Source of the DNA: Planctomycetota bacterium
GTDB taxonomy: Bacteria; Planctomycetota; Phycisphaerae; WQYP01
Length of the DNA stretch: 57,145 nt
Assembly: GCA_021808485.1 (NCBI GenBank)
Contig: JAKBBN010000008.1
Span: forward strand, 1 to 57,145
Direction: 5' to 3'
In this document: positions 1 through 8,149 of the stretch, in pieces
Layout: every line of letters starts with the position of its first letter
Numbering within the stretch: position 1 is the first letter of the stretch
Made by a program: the position numbers and the translations under genes
Notes under the pieces: model-generated
What the model saw: only the letters and a program-made list of their open reading frames with translations
The model's database searches: none
What the model was told of the DNA's origin: nothing

Positions 1-2
1 CG

Positions 3-167
3 ATCTTGTTTTCGATGGCCGGCATGATTGAACAGAATCGTCCGGCGGCTTTTCCCGTTGATATTTCAAGCATGAAGTTTTCGCAAAGACGTACATTCAG
101 GCGGGCCGGAGGGGAAATCCGGCCCGCTTTCAATCGCGTTGGCCGCCCTTTGATTGCGCTCCGATGA
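3..167 (+). CDS. possible C-terminal end of an upstream gene (partial)
   Basis: One forward frame is open from the left edge to a TGA at 165-167, giving about 54 residues that begin ILFSMAGMIEQNRPAAFPVD. I cannot assign a family; the first part resembles the tail of Gfo/Idh-type oxidoreductases only loosely. The frame runs through a strong hairpin at 101-127, which argues against its last third being coding. The other two forward frames close at 27 and 31, so the real upstream gene may end there instead. Very uncertain. Confidence 0.2.
   Translation: MLFSMAGMIEQNRPAAFPVDISSMKFSQRRTFRRAGGEIRPAFNRVGRPLIALR
101..130 (+). terminator. intrinsic terminator
   Basis: A perfect 10-bp GC-rich inverted repeat (gcgggccgga / tccggcccgc) with a 7-base loop is followed by a short T run. 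It probably closes the transcript that enters from the left edge, so the pseudopilin at 180 would need its own promoter or readthrough. Confidence 0.6.
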
Positions 168-179
168 AAGGCATCTTAC

Positions 180-1085
180 ATGGGTATGAAGCGTGTACGT
201 TTCAGTGGTTTTACGCTGGTGGAACTGCTGGTGGTCATTTCCATTATCGCTCTATTGATAAGCTTGCTGTTTCCCGCCTTGGCCAAATCCAGAAGTTTGG
301 CGCTGCGTGTTCAATGTGGTTCAAATATGCGCCAGATTGGAGTCGCAATGGCCGAATACGCCGAAGAATATGGCGGGTTATACCCGTTGTCAGATACCGG
401 GAACTGGCCTTTCGGAAATTTCGCGGCGTATAACTTTAACGGCACGTGGGCGAATTATCCGTATTGGGGATTCGGCATGCTTTATTATTCATCATTCGGC
501 GTTCAGGGCAATAATATGCTCAATCCGCAGCCCGGGGTTTTAAAACCAACGCGCCAGGGTGTCTCCATGATGTTCTCCACGCAACCGGGAGCCTTCAGTC
601 AAACTGAATTTGTCCAGCCCTCCGACTATAACAGCAATGGGGTGCTGGATAATTGGAGCGGCATTTTAAGCGGGTACAGTTATTGGCTGGACCGCGGAAA
701 AGACTGGCAGTTAACCGAAGATTTAGCGGGTTATCAAGCCGAACAACAAGGCCTGAGCGGCAACGCCATCGAATTGTCTTACATCTATCTTCCCGCCTAC
801 AACGACACAATTCATGTGCCGGCGGCGAACCCGCGATCGAATCCCGGCTCAATATTGGTAACCGACAACGTACTTTTCACAGACCAGACAGGCCAAAGGG
901 GACTGACGGGCTTCGCCGCTTCAGGCCCGGGCGTACCTGATTCCAATCATGTCAGCGGTACCGCAGGCCATAATTTACCCAGCGGATCTCACGAACTTTA
1001 CAATGATGGCGCGGTTGTGTGGGTGCCCATGTCGCAAATCAAGCCGCGAATACAGATTCAGGCCGGATTGGTCATGGGTTGGTAA
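180..1085 (+). CDS. prepilin-type N-terminal cleavage/methylation domain protein (DUF1559-like pseudopilin)
   Basis: 301 residues. A short basic leader (MGMKRVRFSG) is followed by FTLVELLVVISIIALLISLL, the classic type IV pilin/type II secretion pseudopilin helix. Cleavage is expected between G10 and F11 by a prepilin peptidase, after which the protein would sit in the inner membrane or a pseudopilus. The rest is a Gly/Tyr/Asn-rich globular domain ending in a degenerate H-x(n)-DG motif near residue 275, as in the large planctomycete DUF1559 families. ATG at 180 is preceded by aaagg, and a second in-frame ATG lies 6 bases on. Such proteins exist in many paralogues in planctomycetes and their individual roles are unknown. 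A second member is at 50131-51138. No pilus assembly genes are adjacent. Confidence 0.85.
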   Translation: MGMKRVRFSGFTLVELLVVISIIALLISLLFPALAKSRSLALRVQCGSNMRQIGVAMAEYAEEYGGLYPLSDTGNWPFGNFAAYNFNGTWANYPYWGFGMLYYSSFGVQGNNMLNPQPGVLKPTRQGVSMMFSTQPGAFSQTEFVQPSDYNSNGVLDNWSGILSGYSYWLDRGKDWQLTEDLAGYQAEQQGLSGNAIELSYIYLPAYNDTIHVPAANPRSNPGSILVTDNVLFTDQTGQRGLTGFAASGPGVPDSNHVSGTAGHNLPSGSHELYNDGAVVWVPMSQIKPRIQIQAGLVMGW

Positions 1086-1670
1086 TTGCCGAAGCGATAA
1101 AGTTGGGTCGCTTTTTTCAGCAACCCCGGTGTTTGCGGGAGAATATCGAAATTCCCGTTGTCCTTCGCAGACTTTTCCCTTTGTGGTCCGGGGCTGGACC
1201 AACCGCGTATTCGTTCCACGTTTTGCCTGTTCAGTGTTCTGTCTTCTTTCCGCTCCGGGCCCGTGACTGATCGGGCGTCCATACCGCGGTATCAGTGGTG
1301 CTGAGGGCCATTGACGTGTCGGATGGCCGATCGCCGCAAATGCGGGGTGGCATACATTCGAACTCTGGTTCCAACTCAGAAAGTGCCAAATCAATCGTCT
1401 ACCGGTCCTGACGATCCGACAGTAGAGCCGAATGAGGGTGTTGCGGAGCCGATGGAGTTCCATAAAGCAACAAGTTGACGCCATTCGTTCATCAACATTC
1501 GCAGTGCTTCCATACTATCGGGTATACTTCGGACTTGGAGGCAACACGGCAATTTCGCGAAAACGGTAACAAATTGGTGTCCGGTACACCTCCAGTGACC
1601 GACACCATGATGCTGTTTTTTAATTCGGCCGCTATAATCCGGCTTCGGATCAACAGGCATCGGCGGACAT
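1086..1670. other. gene-free stretch of 585 bp
   Basis: No convincing gene on either strand. Several short frames are open but lack family resemblance, a good ribosome site or continuity. The only feature I support is a promoter-like TATAAT at 1633-1638 just before the next gene. The stretch could hold decayed DNA, but I recognise nothing in it. Confidence 0.5.
1633..1638 (+). promoter_or_regulatory. -10 element of the PqqD/M50/HlyD locus
   Basis: A perfect TATAAT lies 32 bp before the ATG at 1671. No good -35 hexamer is visible at 16-18 bp. Placement is right for a promoter driving the locus from 1671 to 5853. Confidence 0.45.
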
Positions 1671-2492
1671 ATGGCAGATATAAATGCTACTTTTCACGAA
1701 TCGTGGCACCGTGTGGCGGAACTCAAACCACGACTGCGCACCGGCATACACGTGGTACGGCAGATATTCCGCCAGCGCCGGTGGTATGTCATTCAAGATC
1801 AGGCCAATAATGCGTTTACGCGAATCAACGCCTCCGGTTACGCGTTCATCGGTCTGCTGGATGGTTCGCGCAGTGTCCGACAGGCTTGGGATATATGCAA
1901 TCAAAACCTTGGGGATAACGCTCCGACTCAGGGTGAAGTCATGCAACTGATCGGGCAGCTTGCCACATCCAATTTGCTGGCGGGTGACGCAGTACCGGAC
2001 GCCACGGCCATGTTCGGCCGCTTTAAACGTCGGCGAACCCGAGACATTCAGGGTCGCCTTATGAATTTGCTTTTTCCGCGGATTCCGATATTTGATCCTG
2101 ATGCCTTTCTGGAACGCATCCTTTTTGCCGTGGCATGGATATTCCGCCTGCCGGGATTGCTCTTGTGGCTGAGCCTGATCGCATACGCAGCGTACACAAT
2201 TTTCTCCGGCGGATCGACTGGGAGCAGCATGTTTGCGGAATCCGCAGGTCTGCTGCGTCCTGACAACTGGCTGCTACTGTTTCTGGCATTTATTTTAGAT
2301 AAAACAGTGCATGAATCCGGCCACGCCATTGCGTGTAAATATTTTGGCAGGTGTGCCGGCACCGGCGGTGAAATCCACGTCATCGGTGTCATGCTTCTGA
2401 TTTTTACGCCCGTGCCATTTGTCGATGCATCCAGTGCGTGGCTGCTGCCTGATAAATGGCGACGCGCAATTGTTGGAGCCGCAGGCATTTGA
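1671..2492 (+). CDS. PqqD-like / M50 metalloprotease, N-terminal half of a split PqqD-M50-HlyD protein
   Basis: 273 residues, ending at an in-frame TGA (2490-2492). Residues about 15-110 look like a PqqD-type domain: a WYVIQDQ strand, then LDGSRSVRQAW and a helical end. PqqD domains bind leader peptides in peptide-modification systems. Membrane segments follow at about 150-180 and 200-270. Between them sits H214-E-S-G-H218, the zinc-binding HExxH motif of site-2 (M50) proteases. The family normally continues straight into a second catalytic motif and a HlyD adaptor; here these lie in the next reading frame segment (2493-3875), which is in the same frame with no codon missing. So this is one gene interrupted by a single stop: a nonsense mutation, a recoded TGA, or two chains that assemble. 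TATAAT at 1633-1638 suits transcription from here. Confidence 0.8.
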   Translation: MADINATFHESWHRVAELKPRLRTGIHVVRQIFRQRRWYVIQDQANNAFTRINASGYAFIGLLDGSRSVRQAWDICNQNLGDNAPTQGEVMQLIGQLATSNLLAGDAVPDATAMFGRFKRRRTRDIQGRLMNLLFPRIPIFDPDAFLERILFAVAWIFRLPGLLLWLSLIAYAAYTIFSGGSTGSSMFAESAGLLRPDNWLLLFLAFILDKTVHESGHAIACKYFGRCAGTGGEIHVIGVMLLIFTPVPFVDASSAWLLPDKWRRAIVGAAGI

Positions 2493-3875
2493 ATGGAATT
2501 AGCATTGGCCGCAATGGCGGCAATTGTGTGGCGGCACAGCAGCCCAGGGTCCACCACGCACGCTTTTTGCTATAACCTGATGTTTATTGCCAGTGTGGCC
2601 ACGCTGTTGTTTAACGGCAACCCATTTTTACGTTATGACGGCTATTATATTCTGGGGGATCTGCTGGAAATCCCAAATCTTTTGTCCCGGGCGACGCAAT
2701 TTGCATCCTACCTTGTTCGCCGTCACGTATTCGGCGTTAAACAAGCCATTGATCCGACGGAAAGCCTTGGGCAGCGGATATGGCTGCTTATCTACTTGGG
2801 TCTATCCGGGATTGTGCGGGTTCTGATATACACCGGCATTATATTGTTTCTGGTCAGCAATTTGCGGCATTACCCGCAATTAACACTGCTGCTGGTCATA
2901 ATGGCCACGGTGGCCGCCGCCACTTGGCTGCTTGTGCCAGTCGGCCGGGGCGTATGGTATTTGCTGTCAAGCCCGGAACTCCTTCACCGGCGAGCGCGGG
3001 CACTGACAGCAAGCATCATCGCATGTGGTGCACTACTGATTGCGTTTGGAATTGTGCCGCTGCCGCATTACACGCGTGTGACCGGCGTGGTGCGGACAAC
3101 CGGCCAGCGCGGTGTTTACGCCGCAACCAGCGGGTTTTTGCGATGGTACCGACCAACCAATCCAAGACACGGAGTTGTCAATTCGGATACCCTGCTGGCC
3201 CGGCTGGATAATCCTGTGCTGCAATCCCGGCTGATCCGGGCTCGATTCCGCTTGACCGCCGCTGAATTTAAGAGACGCAAAGCACTGGCAAGCGATCGGG
3301 CCCTGGCCCAGATTCTGTCCCGTCAAATTCACGCCATTAAGAGTGAGATATCCCGCTTGCAAGCCCGTGTCAATAATCTAAACGTTCGCGCGGAGGCAGG
3401 CGGTGTTTGGATCAGCGGCGACATGCGGCTGCGAATCGGGGCCTATATTCACCGTGGCGAGCGAATTGGGACGTTGGCACACCTGAGCCGACCGATGGTA
3501 CTGGCTCCGGCAAGCCAAAACAGCGCCGGACGGATTATCCGTTATGGCCGGCGCAATATTCATTTGCGCGTCACCGGCCGGCCTTCACCGATGATTGCGG
3601 CAGTCCTTACCAGTGTGTACCCCGCAGGCGGAACGTCGTTGCCCTCACCGGCGTTGAGTTATCTGGCCGGCGGACCTCTGGCCCCCAGCCTGCACAGCCG
3701 CAAGCCGGCGAAAACGGCCGCGCCTTTTTTTCTGCTGGTAATGCAGCCTGCGACAGGAGCAAGACTGCTGCCGGGCATGCGTATCGTTGCACGGATACGC
3801 CTGCGGAATCAACCGCTGCTCACGGATTTAATTCATGAACTTCGACGTACCCTGCAGCCGGAGACGGGCTTTTAG
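2493..3875 (+). CDS. M50 protease second motif plus HlyD-type adaptor, C-terminal half of the split protein
   Basis: 460 residues in the same frame as the preceding segment, starting with an ATG directly after its TGA. N43-P44 and D49 within NPFLRYDGYY form the second conserved M50 motif, which supplies the third zinc ligand, so the active site is divided between the two halves. Membrane segments continue to about residue 195. From about 200 onward the chain reads as a HlyD/membrane-fusion adaptor: a lipoyl-like strand pair (VTGVVRTTGQRGVY...), a helical hairpin at about 250-300 and a second lipoyl-like half to about 345. The adaptor should lie in the periplasm. The ATG abutting the stop could allow reinitiation, but no separate Shine-Dalgarno sequence is evident. 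It ends 33 bp before the ATG of the SecA-like gene. Confidence 0.78.
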   Translation: MELALAAMAAIVWRHSSPGSTTHAFCYNLMFIASVATLLFNGNPFLRYDGYYILGDLLEIPNLLSRATQFASYLVRRHVFGVKQAIDPTESLGQRIWLLIYLGLSGIVRVLIYTGIILFLVSNLRHYPQLTLLLVIMATVAAATWLLVPVGRGVWYLLSSPELLHRRARALTASIIACGALLIAFGIVPLPHYTRVTGVVRTTGQRGVYAATSGFLRWYRPTNPRHGVVNSDTLLARLDNPVLQSRLIRARFRLTAAEFKRRKALASDRALAQILSRQIHAIKSEISRLQARVNNLNVRAEAGGVWISGDMRLRIGAYIHRGERIGTLAHLSRPMVLAPASQNSAGRIIRYGRRNIHLRVTGRPSPMIAAVLTSVYPAGGTSLPSPALSYLAGGPLAPSLHSRKPAKTAAPFFLLVMQPATGARLLPGMRIVARIRLRNQPLLTDLIHELRRTLQPETGF

Positions 3876-3908
3876 AATTGTCGATTGCGGATCAAGGATT
3901 TAAGCGGG

Positions 3909-4628
3909 ATGAAATCCGAAATCGAAACTTTGCCTCGCGGGTTGGATGCACTATGGCTCCGCGCGACCGGTCGCATCCGTGCGTGCCGGCCTTATCGGCG
4001 TCAATATTTAAGATCAGCCGCCGGCGTGATAGCTCGCGGACCGCGGGCGGCGAAATGGTCCGACTTCGCGCTTATGCAGCGTTTAAGCAGGATCAGCATT
4101 CCATTCCGGCTCGGCCGGGACTCAATTATTGATCGCATCTTAGCGGCTACAGCAATCCGTGAGGTAATTCGGCGCCGCACGCACATGGAACTGTTTCAGG
4201 TTCAGATCGCCGGCGCATTGGCGCTTTACGACGGTCACTTTGTGGAAATGGCCACCGGAGAGGGAAAATCGATCACGGCGGTGATACCGGCCGTATTGAA
4301 CGGCTGGCGAAGGCGCGGGTGCCATGTGATCACAGTTAATGACTATCTGGCAGAACGTGATGCACGGGAATTTCGCGACATATATGCATTTGCCGGCTTA
4401 AGCGTGGCATTTATCAAACAGGAAATGGACGGCCCGGAGCGGCGAGCGGCGTATACGGCGGATATAACCTACGCGACGAACAAGGAGATTTGCGCAGATT
4501 ACCTGCGCGACGGCCTGCTGCGGCCGGCCGGCATGCCCGGACCATCGGCAACCGACGGCAATCCAAACTGCGTGCAACGGGGTTTATTTGCGGGAATTGT
4601 GGACGAAGCGGATTCCGTATTATATTGA
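3909..4628 (+). CDS. SecA-like ATPase, N-terminal part (frameshifted)
   Basis: SecA-family DEAD motor. Walker A appears as MATGEGKS at about residues 114-121 (SecA: RTGEGKT), followed by a VITVNDYLAERDA stretch typical of SecA and the Walker B VDEADS. The frame then runs into TGA at 4626-4628. In SecA the sequence continues as DS(I/V)LIDEA(R)TPLIIS, and exactly that continuation is found one base out of frame from 4624. I chose ATG 3909 (aagga 10 bp upstream) over TTG 3885. The N-terminus differs from true SecA, and the whole product would be about 650 residues instead of about 850-900, so this is a specialised paralogue and not the housekeeping SecA. Close linkage to the PqqD/M50/HlyD gene suggests a shared export role. 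Confidence 0.75.
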   Translation: MKSEIETLPRGLDALWLRATGRIRACRPYRRQYLRSAAGVIARGPRAAKWSDFALMQRLSRISIPFRLGRDSIIDRILAATAIREVIRRRTHMELFQVQIAGALALYDGHFVEMATGEGKSITAVIPAVLNGWRRRGCHVITVNDYLAERDAREFRDIYAFAGLSVAFIKQEMDGPERRAAYTADITYATNKEICADYLRDGLLRPAGMPGPSATDGNPNCVQRGLFAGIVDEADSVLY

Positions 4629-5853
4629 TGAGGCCGTTACCCCACTGATTATCTCCGCTGATGCGGCAAACCCGGAACAGGCCGAGGCGTGGCGGCAGGC
4701 TGCGAAACTGGCCGATGGATTGCAACTCGGCCGGGATTACCGGGTAACCCCGCAGTTCCGTACCACCGAACTTACCGATCAAGGACGCAAACGTGTGGCG
4801 ATAACAACAGCGGCCCTGACCGGCGTATGGCGATCTGCCCGACGCAGCGAAGAACTTATCCGCCAAACACTTTCGGCACGACATTTTTACCTGCGCGACA
4901 AGCAATACGTGGTTCACGATGGCAAGATTGTGATTGTGGATGAATCCACAGGCCGACTTATGCCGGACCGCCATTGGACGGACGGGCTGCATCAGGCGGT
5001 TGAAGCTCGCGAAGGGCTTGTAATTCAGCCGATGAAGGAAACACTGGCGCGCATCAGCTTTCAGAATTTCTTTCGGACGTACCAGCGGCTTTGCGGCATG
5101 TCCGGCACATTGGCCGAGGTGCGAGGGGAGCTTTGGCAGGTTTATCGCAGAACCGTGGTTCGCATGGCGCCCAACCGTCCTTGCATTCGAACCAACCGTG
5201 GTTTGCGTTTGTTTACAAATGAAGCGGCAAAATGGCGGAACATTGTGCGTGCGGTGCAACGAATTCATACCACAGGCCAACCGATTCTTGCCGGCACGCG
5301 CAGCGTTCACGCCAGCGAACAGCTTTCCGAAAGGCTCGGACTGCTGTCTTTGCCGCATAAGGTGTTAAACGCCCGTCGGCACGCGGAAGAAGCACAGATT
5401 ATTGCGGCTGCCGGGGAATCCGCCGTGCTTACCGTCGCAACCAACATGGCCGGTCGGGGAACGGATATCCGTCTTACAACAACGGCGCGCGAGGCCGGCG
5501 GGTTGTGCGTGGTGGCAACGGAACTTCATGAATCCGCCCGCGTGGATCGCCAATTGGCGGGCCGTGCAGGGCGACAGGGCGATCCGGGAGACAACATCAC
5601 GTTTGCCAGCCTTGAGGATCAATTATTTCAATCGCATGGCAACTGGGCGGCCCGGGCCGTGATAAAACTGCTGCCGACGAATTGTGAGCTTCCATCGGTT
5701 GTCGCCGGACCGCTCGCGGCCATGGCGCAACAGAAAGCCCAGCGCCGTGCTGCGGCGCAGCGGTGGGCAGTGATAGTAGCGGACGAACAGCTTGATGAAT
5801 CCCTTGCATTTGCCTGCCTGCCACCCCGGCCGAACAGCGCCGGCCCGGATTGA
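4588..5853 (+). CDS. SecA-like ATPase, C-terminal part (frameshifted)
   Basis: Homology to SecA starts at about 4624 (IDEAVTPLIIS); the first dozen codons of this frame from TTG 4588 overlap the preceding part out of frame and are not expected in the protein. Recognisable features in order are a preprotein cross-linking-like region, YVVHDGKIVIVDESTGRLMP, the QNFFRTYQRLCGMSGT block, TNMAGRGTDI and the helicase motif VI RQLAGRAGRQGDPG. All core SecA motor motifs are intact. The chain stops shortly after the second ATPase fold, so the helical scaffold and zinc-binding C-terminal linker of housekeeping SecA are missing or greatly reduced. One extra base within 4620-4626 separates the two parts. 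It could be an assembly error, a genuine lesion or a recoding site. Confidence 0.72.
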   Translation: MRELWTKRIPYYIDEAVTPLIISADAANPEQAEAWRQAAKLADGLQLGRDYRVTPQFRTTELTDQGRKRVAITTAALTGVWRSARRSEELIRQTLSARHFYLRDKQYVVHDGKIVIVDESTGRLMPDRHWTDGLHQAVEAREGLVIQPMKETLARISFQNFFRTYQRLCGMSGTLAEVRGELWQVYRRTVVRMAPNRPCIRTNRGLRLFTNEAAKWRNIVRAVQRIHTTGQPILAGTRSVHASEQLSERLGLLSLPHKVLNARRHAEEAQIIAAAGESAVLTVATNMAGRGTDIRLTTTAREAGGLCVVATELHESARVDRQLAGRAGRQGDPGDNITFASLEDQLFQSHGNWAARAVIKLLPTNCELPSVVAGPLAAMAQQKAQRRAAAQRWAVIVADEQLDESLAFACLPPRPNSAGPD

Positions 5854-5902
5854 TAATGAACGCTCCCACCGCCGACTGGCGGAGACAGGGATCAAACCAT
5901 TA

Positions 5903-5930
5903 TTGAACGGAGGTTGAGCCGGTGTATAAT
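5903..5930 (+). promoter_or_regulatory. sigma-70-type promoter
   Basis: TTGAAC (5903-5908), a 16-bp spacer and a perfect TATAAT (5925-5930). The start site would fall near 5937, which supports ATG 5983 over earlier in-frame starts for the amidohydrolase. Confidence 0.5.
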
Positions 5931-5982
5931 CCCCATCGGCCGCGATACGACTCGCGGTAAGACTGCGGATGGGGTTTCTCGC

Positions 5983-6807
5983 ATGATTGATGCGCATCAT
6001 CATTTCTGGCATTACCAGCCGCAACAGTTTCCCTGGATCAACGGCACAATGACCGTATTGCAGCGGGATTTTCTGGCGGCGGATATGCACGCGGAACTCG
6101 TCGGCACCGGGATTACGGGCGTGGTGAGCGTGCAGGCACGGCAAATCACCGAAGAAACGGATTTCCTGCTCGCGCAGGCCGACCAGAATCCATTGATTCG
6201 CGGTGTGGTTGGATGGGCGCCGCTTATAGCGGCCGATGTGCAGGAGAAATTGGAAAACTATGCCCACCATCCGAAATTAAAGGGTTACCGCCATGTTTTG
6301 CATGACGAACTCGATGATCAATACATGTTGCGTGCGGATTTTAACGCAGGACTGAGCCGGCTGGCGCCGCTCGGTTTGTGCTACGACATTTTAATTTTCG
6401 CACGGCATCTGCCATTTGCGATCGAGCTTGTGGACCGGCATCCCGATCAAATTTTTATTCTGGACCACGTGGGCAAACCGGATATTCAAAACAAGCGGAT
6501 TGAGCCATGGAAGAGAAATATGGCCAGTTTGGCGGAGCGGCCGAATGTGGTTTGCAAGCTGTCCGGTATGGTGACGCAAGCCGATTGGGCGGCGTGGACA
6601 CCCGCGGATTTGGAGCCATATGTGGACGCCGTGCTGGATTCATTTGGTCCAAATCGTATGATGTTTGGATCGGATTGGCCGGTGTGCATCGTCGCCGGGG
6701 GTTACCGCCGCTGGATTGACACGGCAAAGTCGTTGACTGAAAAATTATCCGCCGATGAGGGGAATTGGGTGTGGCACCGCACGGCGACGACAACATATCG
6801 GCTATAA
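5983..6807 (+). CDS. amidohydrolase family protein (COG3618, L-fuconolactonase-like)
   Basis: 274 residues from MIDAHHHFWHY. This is an Amidohydro_2-type TIM barrel. It opens with the metal-binding HxH strand and has VVSVQAR and GVVGWAPL strands, KGYRHVLHDE, DILIFARHLP, ILDHVGKPD, CKLSGM and the C-terminal MFGSDWPVC with the conserved Asp. The order and spacing match the COG3618 lactonase/dicarboxylate hydrolase group, whose members open sugar lactones such as L-fuconolactone or L-rhamnonolactone. It is cytoplasmic, since no signal sequence is present. I start at 5983 because earlier in-frame codons precede the predicted transcription start. No sugar catabolic genes are next to it, so the substrate is not settled. 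Confidence 0.8.
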   Translation: MIDAHHHFWHYQPQQFPWINGTMTVLQRDFLAADMHAELVGTGITGVVSVQARQITEETDFLLAQADQNPLIRGVVGWAPLIAADVQEKLENYAHHPKLKGYRHVLHDELDDQYMLRADFNAGLSRLAPLGLCYDILIFARHLPFAIELVDRHPDQIFILDHVGKPDIQNKRIEPWKRNMASLAERPNVVCKLSGMVTQADWAAWTPADLEPYVDAVLDSFGPNRMMFGSDWPVCIVAGGYRRWIDTAKSLTEKLSADEGNWVWHRTATTTYRL

Positions 6808-6902
6808 TTCCGGATATGGTCGTCTGGTCGCCATAAGGGCAGGCGAGCGCGGCGGCTCAATGTGGAATGCGAGCCAGGAAAAAGTAAAAAGGAGCATTTG
6901 CC

Positions 6903-7421
6903 ATGAAAAGAATGATGTCAATTTGCATGTTGGCGGCTATTTTGGCCGGGGTCTCCAGTGTTGTGGGAGGATGCTCCAGCAATTCTTCACAGACACTGCC
7001 GGCTCCGGGGCTTAATCCGCCGGTCGCGGATGTACCAATCCCGGACGGCTTTCATATTCAGTTAAGCCGCTCTTCCTTTACGTTGATTCCCGGATCGAAT
7101 TTGCGGCTGGTAAACCAGGTATACAAAGGGTCTGATCCGCGGCTGTCCGTCACGCGGTTCTATACGCACTATATGCCGACGGACGGCTGGGCACTTCAAC
7201 AGGAAACGCAGGGACCTGCAGGCATCGTGGCCTATTTTTCCAAGCCTCCTGAAAGTTGCACGATCACGATCAAGCATCACTGGTTTCACACTTATATTTA
7301 CGTGGTAATCGCCCCGATGGGATCTTCCACCGGCAATTTATCAACCGGCGGCAGTTCCACCGCTCCGGGCAGCCCGGCCGCACCGCCGGCCACCACCATG
7401 CCGGCGACGACCTCGCCTTAA
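6903..7421 (+). CDS. predicted lipoprotein, unknown function
   Basis: 172 residues. The signal sequence ends in a clear lipobox (VVGGC, Cys24), so the mature protein should be lipid-anchored. The core at about 45-140 has alternating strands with PDGFHIQLSRSSFTLIPGS and TRFYTHYMPTDGWALQQE. It resembles small lipoproteins that carry a 'polypeptide with DGW' repeat-like fold seen in planctomycetes, but I cannot name a family with confidence. The last 30 residues are a Gly/Ser/Pro/Ala/Thr-rich low-complexity tail. A strong ribosome site (aaggag) precedes the ATG. It is followed after 14 bp by the methyltransferase gene, so the two are probably co-transcribed. Confidence 0.7.
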   Translation: MKRMMSICMLAAILAGVSSVVGGCSSNSSQTLPAPGLNPPVADVPIPDGFHIQLSRSSFTLIPGSNLRLVNQVYKGSDPRLSVTRFYTHYMPTDGWALQQETQGPAGIVAYFSKPPESCTITIKHHWFHTYIYVVIAPMGSSTGNLSTGGSSTAPGSPAAPPATTMPATTSP

Positions 7422-7435
7422 AAGGATATGCAGCA

Positions 7436-8149
7436 ATGTCCGCGCGGCGACCGATTCATTTGACCGAATTCATGGACAATCCGGCTCTATCGTCGGAAGA
7501 CCTGCAGCGGGAGTTGAAATACATCCGGTGGGTTAATCACAATCTTGGCGGCAGTCGCGTTGTGGTAAACCAGATTGCCGACTGGTCCAAGCAGAAACGC
7601 CTGCCATCGGAAACAATTACAGTGCTGGATGTGGCGACTGGATCGGCGGACATACCGGGCGATATTTTGCAATGGGCCGCGGCTGAAAAAAGAGCGGTAA
7701 ACGTGGTTGGGCTTGACCTCCATCCCGGCACACTGCGAATCGCGGCGGAATGGACCGCAAAAGTCGAGCGTTTGAGCCTTATTGGCGGGGATGCCGTGCG
7801 CCTGCCGATTGCGGATAAGGCGGTGGATATTGCCTGCTGCAGCATGTTCCTGCATCACCTTGATGAGGACACGGCATTGGGTGTCATGAGGGAAATGCTG
7901 CGCGTCAGCCGCTACGGAATTATCGTTAACGACCTGGTGCGAGCAACCTGGGCCAAAATAGCAATTTACCTGCTGACACTGCGGACCTCGCCAACAACCC
8001 GCTACGACGCCCGGCTTTCCGTTGCAAAGGGCTGGACCGCGGACGAAATCAACAACTGGATTCGGCAACTCAACGCACCGTGGTTGAATTGCCGCTTCCA
8101 CCGCTACGCCAGATTTACGCTGGCCGGGCTGAAACCCACGGGAGGATGA
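7436..8149 (+). CDS. class I SAM-dependent methyltransferase
   Basis: 237 residues. The N-terminus (EFMDNPALSSEDLQRELKYI) resembles methyltransferases often found next to type III polyketide synthases. SAM motif I reads VLDVATGSADIPGDIL, followed by an acidic strand end (VGLDLHPG), GGDAVRLPIADKAVDIACC and FLHHLDED. Start ATG 7436 lies 14 bp after the lipoprotein gene; a longer open frame from 7256 would overlap that gene by 166 bp and is rejected. No polyketide synthase or isoprenoid reductase is nearby, so the methyl acceptor cannot be inferred from context. Confidence 0.82.
   Translation: MSARRPIHLTEFMDNPALSSEDLQRELKYIRWVNHNLGGSRVVVNQIADWSKQKRLPSETITVLDVATGSADIPGDILQWAAAEKRAVNVVGLDLHPGTLRIAAEWTAKVERLSLIGGDAVRLPIADKAVDIACCSMFLHHLDEDTALGVMREMLRVSRYGIIVNDLVRATWAKIAIYLLTLRTSPTTRYDARLSVAKGWTADEINNWIRQLNAPWLNCRFHRYARFTLAGLKPTGG

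Noticed and set aside
1391..1660. Open frame of 89 codons on the minus strand before the PqqD/M50 gene, considered as a transposase remnant
   Set aside because: No recognisable transposase motif, ribosome site or terminal inverted repeats; left as unassigned intergenic DNA.
7256..7435. Extended N-terminus of the methyltransferase
   Set aside because: It overlaps the lipoprotein gene by 166 bp and has no homology; the family starts at ATG 7436.
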